64,000 bases of DNA from Phoronis australis (taxonomy: Eukaryota; Phoronida; Phoronidae): the NCBI GenBank assembly GCA_002633005.1, contig NMRA01000580.1, positions 154,603-218,602 of the forward strand. Direction: 5' to 3'. This document shows, piece by piece, positions 59,760-64,000 of the stretch (position 1 is the stretch's first letter; the number at the start of each line of letters is the position of its first letter). The position numbers were made by a program, and so were the translations under genes. The notes under the pieces are model-generated. The model saw only the letters and a list, made by a program, of their open reading frames with translations, was not told the origin of the DNA and did not search any database.

Positions 59760-61860
59760 TATCGAAGATTAAACACAAAATTAATATATTTGTTCTAAGA
59801 TACGTACTTTTCAGTTTGGTGGCTATACTGAAGGCCTATCTGATTTTGACTCCGGAGTTTCACTCGTGTGGCTGCCTTCGTCTCGGCATCTGCTGGATCC
59901 CAGCACTAGTCTAGCGATAGTGCCGGTAAAGCTGTTTTTAAGGAGATTATTATTAGTATTGTTATTTTTCATTTATTTCGACCAATAATGGACATCGTTC
60001 TGTTTCGTAGGACAGGTACATTTTTTGTTATTCATATACCCGTAGACTGGCGTGCAACTGAACTTCTCACCAAAATTGATAGATTCGATCGGCACATATA
60101 CTGGAAGGGCACAGTGACTATAGATTACTGAACTCAATGCCTCGTCGAGCTGTTGTCACGAAAAAATAAACATTTGAATTACGTTTTGATGAGAACCTCT
60201 AGTATACACTACGCCTGTAGAGTTAAGGAGAGCTCGTTTTGTAGTTATTCAAACATGATACTTGGACTTATGAAGCTTTAAAAAACAATTTTAGTTATTT
60301 TTGTAAATGGTCACTTTTTGCCACTGCGGCAGACTTGTCATCTTTTGTTACCATACCACAGCTTAGTGATCATGCCATGTTTAAAATTAACTGCAAACTA
60401 CCTTTATGTATTGAAACTACAAAAAATATGAAGTTCGTCAGAAGGTTTGTCTTTATGGTGCACTGAATTACGGCCAATGCCATGCGCTAATTTGACTTTT
60501 GGACACAGCCTTAGACCTACCGGAGGTAACATCTTACCTAGGATAAGATGAGTATGTGCCTGAGCTACAAATCTAATTTTTTTAATCAAAATATTTCGCT
60601 CGAACATTAGAAAAGTATAAACAGTACTATCGACTCGACCTACTTTACTTGAAAAATACATGTACAATCAGTTGTCACCTACTTTTCATTTGGCGGAATT
60701 TAGCAGACGGCAGAATAAAAATATCGACAAATCTTCACTGATTTTGTTTGAAATAGCCTGAAACCTATGACCGTACAGATAATTCGACTTTAAGGTAAAT
60801 ATCCAGCTTTACATGAACACATCGGATCAGTGGTCTTGTCAGCTTTCAAGTGAAGGTTAACCCCGTTTGTGGTTCTTCGGATTTTCGCTGGCTCCGAAAT
60901 ACTTTTCCTAGAACACATATTTTTTCATCGACGCAGCTTTACAAGTTCTCAAGTCATGAATGTACAATTCTTAGCTGAAATGTACCGCATGTTGACTTTG
61001 TCGAAGCGTTTTCGGAAAGTGCAAAAAACGCTCATCAACTCTACCAGGAACGTCGTTTAGGCACTGTGTATTTGCCTCTGGCATGTTGCTTGTTTGTTGG
61101 GTACCACGTGGCTTTTCGCAAGAAAGCGGAGCTTGCGATAGGTCAATTGACTCACGTGACTCAGGTCAGATATTATGTCTGCAAATCCCAGAAGCGCAGA
61201 CTGTGAGCAGAATCCTAGACGTGAATGTAACGAGTGGCATTTGTCTTGACAGTCTGTTGCTGTGTCAATAATTCATACACTCACACATTAAATTCATCTC
61301 AATTGAGTCAAAGCTGACACAAAACTACTGTTTCGTTTGAGAAGCATAAAATGATTCTGGAAGCAGACATCTTAGAAATGACACGGACGCAACACCCTCT
61401 TGTCGTTTCATTGGCTGTTCTGATCATATTGCACCGACACCTAGAGAATGGCAAAATATTTGAGGCTTATTTTTTCAAATTTATACTAAGATTCTTGCAA
61501 GACGTGCAAGTGTATTCCTGGAATCTTTGCTGAGAAGGATTTAATTCGAAGTTCCCATTTCCTCCTGAAGTAGCCACGGACGTGAAGAAAGACAGTAGAG
61601 CTGGGACCATGACCTTGAAGGCTCTACTGTGCCCAATCCCACGTTAAGTCGCCGAATATTTTAAGGTATTTATTAGCAAGGACGCCGGCCTTGATTTCAG
61701 CGAATACCTGGTAGGTAACGGCGAGAATTGGCAAGTTGTGATGCAAATAACAATAACAATAACACGACAGATTATGGTGTTTTAGAGCCCTACCTCATTG
61801 AACAACAATCTTAAAATTGCTGTTTCTGGCCACAAGAACGACACATAAAAGATAATTGCA
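59760..61860. other. No gene supported
   Basis: Only short frames. A 20-bp near-palindrome (CATCTTACCTAGGATAAGAT) lies near 60531. Confidence 0.4.
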
Positions 61861-61867
61861 GGCGGTA

Positions 61868-62085
61868 TGCTACACGTTGTACCAGACGTGCGCAGCCCGT
61901 GCATGTAGACCCATTGCACTGATCACATGGAACTATTTTTGTACATGTACTTCATTATAATATAGTTAAAACCGAGCTGAGGAGCTAGAAACCTGACTCA
62001 AGGGTCTATCAGTGTGGCCCAGTGGGAATCGAAACCACGACCTCGAGTATAAAAGGCGTGCACCTATCACACTAGGCCACACTGC
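61868..62085 (-). mobile_element. tRNA-derived SINE, second copy
   Basis: The reverse complement starts GCAGTGTGGCCTAGTGTGAT (A box), then GGTTTCGATTCCC (B box), 'GGTTTCTAGCTCCTCAGCTC' and ends 'GTGATCAGTGCAATGGGTC' and 'GCGCACGTCTGGTAC'. It aligns along its whole length with 16158-16375. Confidence 0.85.
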
Positions 62086-62089
62086 ATCC

Positions 62090-63390
62090 TCAAATAAGAA
62101 CGACAATGTGCCTTTAATGTTTAAAAAAAATTACTAGTCGATTGTACGCAGCCGTTGCCTGGAAATAATGGTTGGCTATCTGCCATTTATATGTGAAGCG
62201 ATACAATCGTCTTTAGTGTTCGATAACACGGTTTCATTTCCTAAACATTTATCCTGTTGGACAAGTGACGTAAGCAGACACAAGACGCCTTTATGATTTG
62301 TTTCACTGTACGCTTATGGCGGCCGTGTAAACCTTCTCCACAACAACATCACAAGAATAACTCCACAACGTAAATGTGTCGTTTGAGAAACCGGGACAAG
62401 TTCTTATATTGAGCCCTATCTCGTGAGTCCCGGCTGATAATTTTCAGAATCCGTCAACTGGAAAAAAAATCAAGTAAAGAGGTTACAAGTTTACCTTCCC
62501 TCAGTAATATAACTTTTGGTTTGGACCAACTACCTTTTAGATAAGTGGTCTCAAATTGTTCCCTAGTCAAACAAGAGGTACTTTCAGTAGGCTCCGAAAG
62601 AAGTGAAATTTCTAGTTAACCTTATTGCTTGAGATCAGGCACTACGATTTAGCCTGTACCGGGTGTAACCTATGCACCGAACATGGTCTCAAGGAATAAC
62701 GAACAATTAAACAAACCTAGAAAACATTTCTCAGATGAGAAAGAGACAAAATGAGACCATCTTTATAAGTGGTCTAAATCAGAAGTTGGCTTCTTTAATC
62801 ATTTCAACTAACACAAACGCGGGATACTGATTCGTGCTTACAGCATACCTGCACGTGTATATTGGTAACCAATCACCGTTTTCACGACACGGGGTTACCG
62901 ACAAAAGTCCTGGGTCTCGTTTCATATTAAACCTGTAAATGTCAATTGATTATGCTTGGTTGTAAATGTTTCAAACTGCCTTCTAGTACATAATATCGTT
63001 GTTATAGATATTGAAATTAGCACAATCTACTTCTTGGATAGAGATAAATGGGATGAGCACACCGCAACTTACGAACTTTGGGGGTGGGTGGGGACAGCAA
63101 CCCTCACCAACGATGATCAAAGAATTTTTTCTCTTCAGTCGCTTCAAAGAATGATGGAATTTCCATACCATTTGCTAACTTAAACGAAAACGAGAGTTTC
63201 TTAAAAACTCATGCAATAACCCCAAAACCACGTGCCTTCATCCCTAGACGTATTGCTTGATTTTATTTAAACATCGATTTTTAAAAGTACATGTAAGGAT
63301 ACCAAAATGTACGCCCTTGACAATGAATTCCGGATTGAACGCCATTGTCAGATATGCAAAACTACAAAGTGTGCATTCAGGAAGCGGCGT
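62090..63390. other. No gene supported
   Basis: Short frames only, none with splice or domain evidence. Confidence 0.4.
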
Positions 63391-63396
63391 GAGTGA

Positions 63397-63771
63397 GCGG
63401 AAGGCAAGGGAGAACGAATCTCTCGAGTAACTAAGCGGGAGGCAAGGGAGCACGAATCTCGCGAGTAACTAAGCGGGAGGCAAGGGAGAACGAATCTCTC
63501 GAGTAACTAAGCGGAAGGCAAGGGAGCACGAATCATGCGAGTAGTTTAAGCGGGATACAAGGGGCACAAATCTCGCGAGTAGTTTAAGTGGGAGGCATGG
63601 GAGCACGAATCTCGCGAGTAACTAAGCGGGAGGCAAGGGAGCACGAATCTTGCGAGTAACTAAGCGGAAGGAGAGGCAGCACGAGTCTCGCTAGTTAAGC
63701 GGGAGGCAAGGGAGCACGAATCTCGCTAGTAACTAAGCGGAAGGAGAGGCAGCACGAGTCTCGCTAATTAA
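63397..63771. repeat. 38-bp minisatellite, ten units
   Basis: The unit GCGGGAGGCAAGGGAGCACG plus AATCTCGCGAGTAACTAA is repeated ten times. Units 8 and 10 share a variant (GGAGAGGCAGCACGAGTCTC, 35 bp), which suggests duplication of a two-unit block. The array lies about 120 bp from a promoter-like cluster. Confidence 0.93.
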
Positions 63772-63891
63772 AGGCGAAGGCAACCTTTTTTCATGTCATT
63801 TTGAGCTAAAATAAGGTTGGTTGGTTATCCTAGACATATTTTCCACTTAATTACAGCTTTTCGTAACTTTGTTAATTACCCGTCCGCTACT

Positions 63892-63930
63892 CCGGAAGTG
63901 ACGTTTTAGGAGGCAAGCATTTCGCGCCAA
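63892..63930. promoter_or_regulatory. ETS/CRE composite plus E2F site, likely promoter of a gene beyond the right edge
   Basis: CCGGAAGTGACGT (63892-63904) is the ETS-CRE composite of constitutive animal promoters, and TTTCGCGCCAA (63920-63930) is an E2F word. No coding sequence lies between here and 64000, so the transcription unit probably extends off the window. Orientation is not certain. Confidence 0.45.
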
Positions 63931-64000
63931 TTTCTTTTCATATAGTCTGACTGTGAGAGCTGCCGAGTCAGTCATTGTTCTACCTCGGTTGTGTTAAGTT

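Noticed and set aside
63397-63771. Regular 38-bp direct repeats as a CRISPR array
   Set aside because: The units are contiguous with no unique spacers, and the genome is animal. It is a minisatellite.

Overview
The window is animal (metazoan) nuclear DNA. It is AT-rich, with short exons in long introns, GT/AG splice sites and many decayed transposons. A nucleoside-transporter gene, THAP-domain remnants, tRNA-derived SINEs and a Gmr1-like retrotransposon (integrase upstream of reverse transcriptase, a type described mainly from deuterostomes) suggest a marine deuterostome invertebrate such as an echinoderm, hemichordate or lancelet. I cannot name the species. There are two assembly ambiguities: N at 24730 and NNN at 30891-30893.

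Layout. (1) 1-11.6 kb: a minus-strand SLC28 concentrative nucleoside transporter gene. Eight coding exons join in frame to give the first 500 codons; the last roughly 150-180 residues lie beyond the left edge. Its introns hold a repeat carrying CTCF-like motifs, a 19-bp minisatellite directly beside a splice acceptor, and an unexplained open frame. (2) 11.6-24.5 kb: mostly non-coding, with MITEs, an old direct duplication, a 0.6-kb foldback element, a SINE and a 1.6-kb TTAA-flanked DNA transposon with a THAP remnant. (3) 24.5-32.2 kb: two candidate small membrane-protein genes in convergent orientation (plus strand from 24559; minus strand from 32123), with an SGNH-hydrolase ORF and a foldback inside their introns. 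(4) 32-46 kb: a repeat-rich region with further copies of the TTAA-flanked element, two perfect palindromes set end to end, a short satellite array, a truncated Gmr1-like element and CAGTGGCGG-type MITEs. (5) 46-64 kb: sparse DNA with decayed coding fragments (three THAP-like N-termini, a split minus-strand coding fragment, a cysteine-rich tail), a foldback, a second SINE, a 38-bp minisatellite and a promoter-like ETS/CRE plus E2F cluster at the right edge.

The genes do not form a pathway. Only the SLC28 model is secure. The two small genes rest on start codon, splice-site and frame evidence. Nearly everything else is mobile DNA at different stages of decay. The features that known families do not explain are the double palindrome, the minisatellite that repeats an acceptor-like sequence, and the CTCF-motif repeat inside a host gene.
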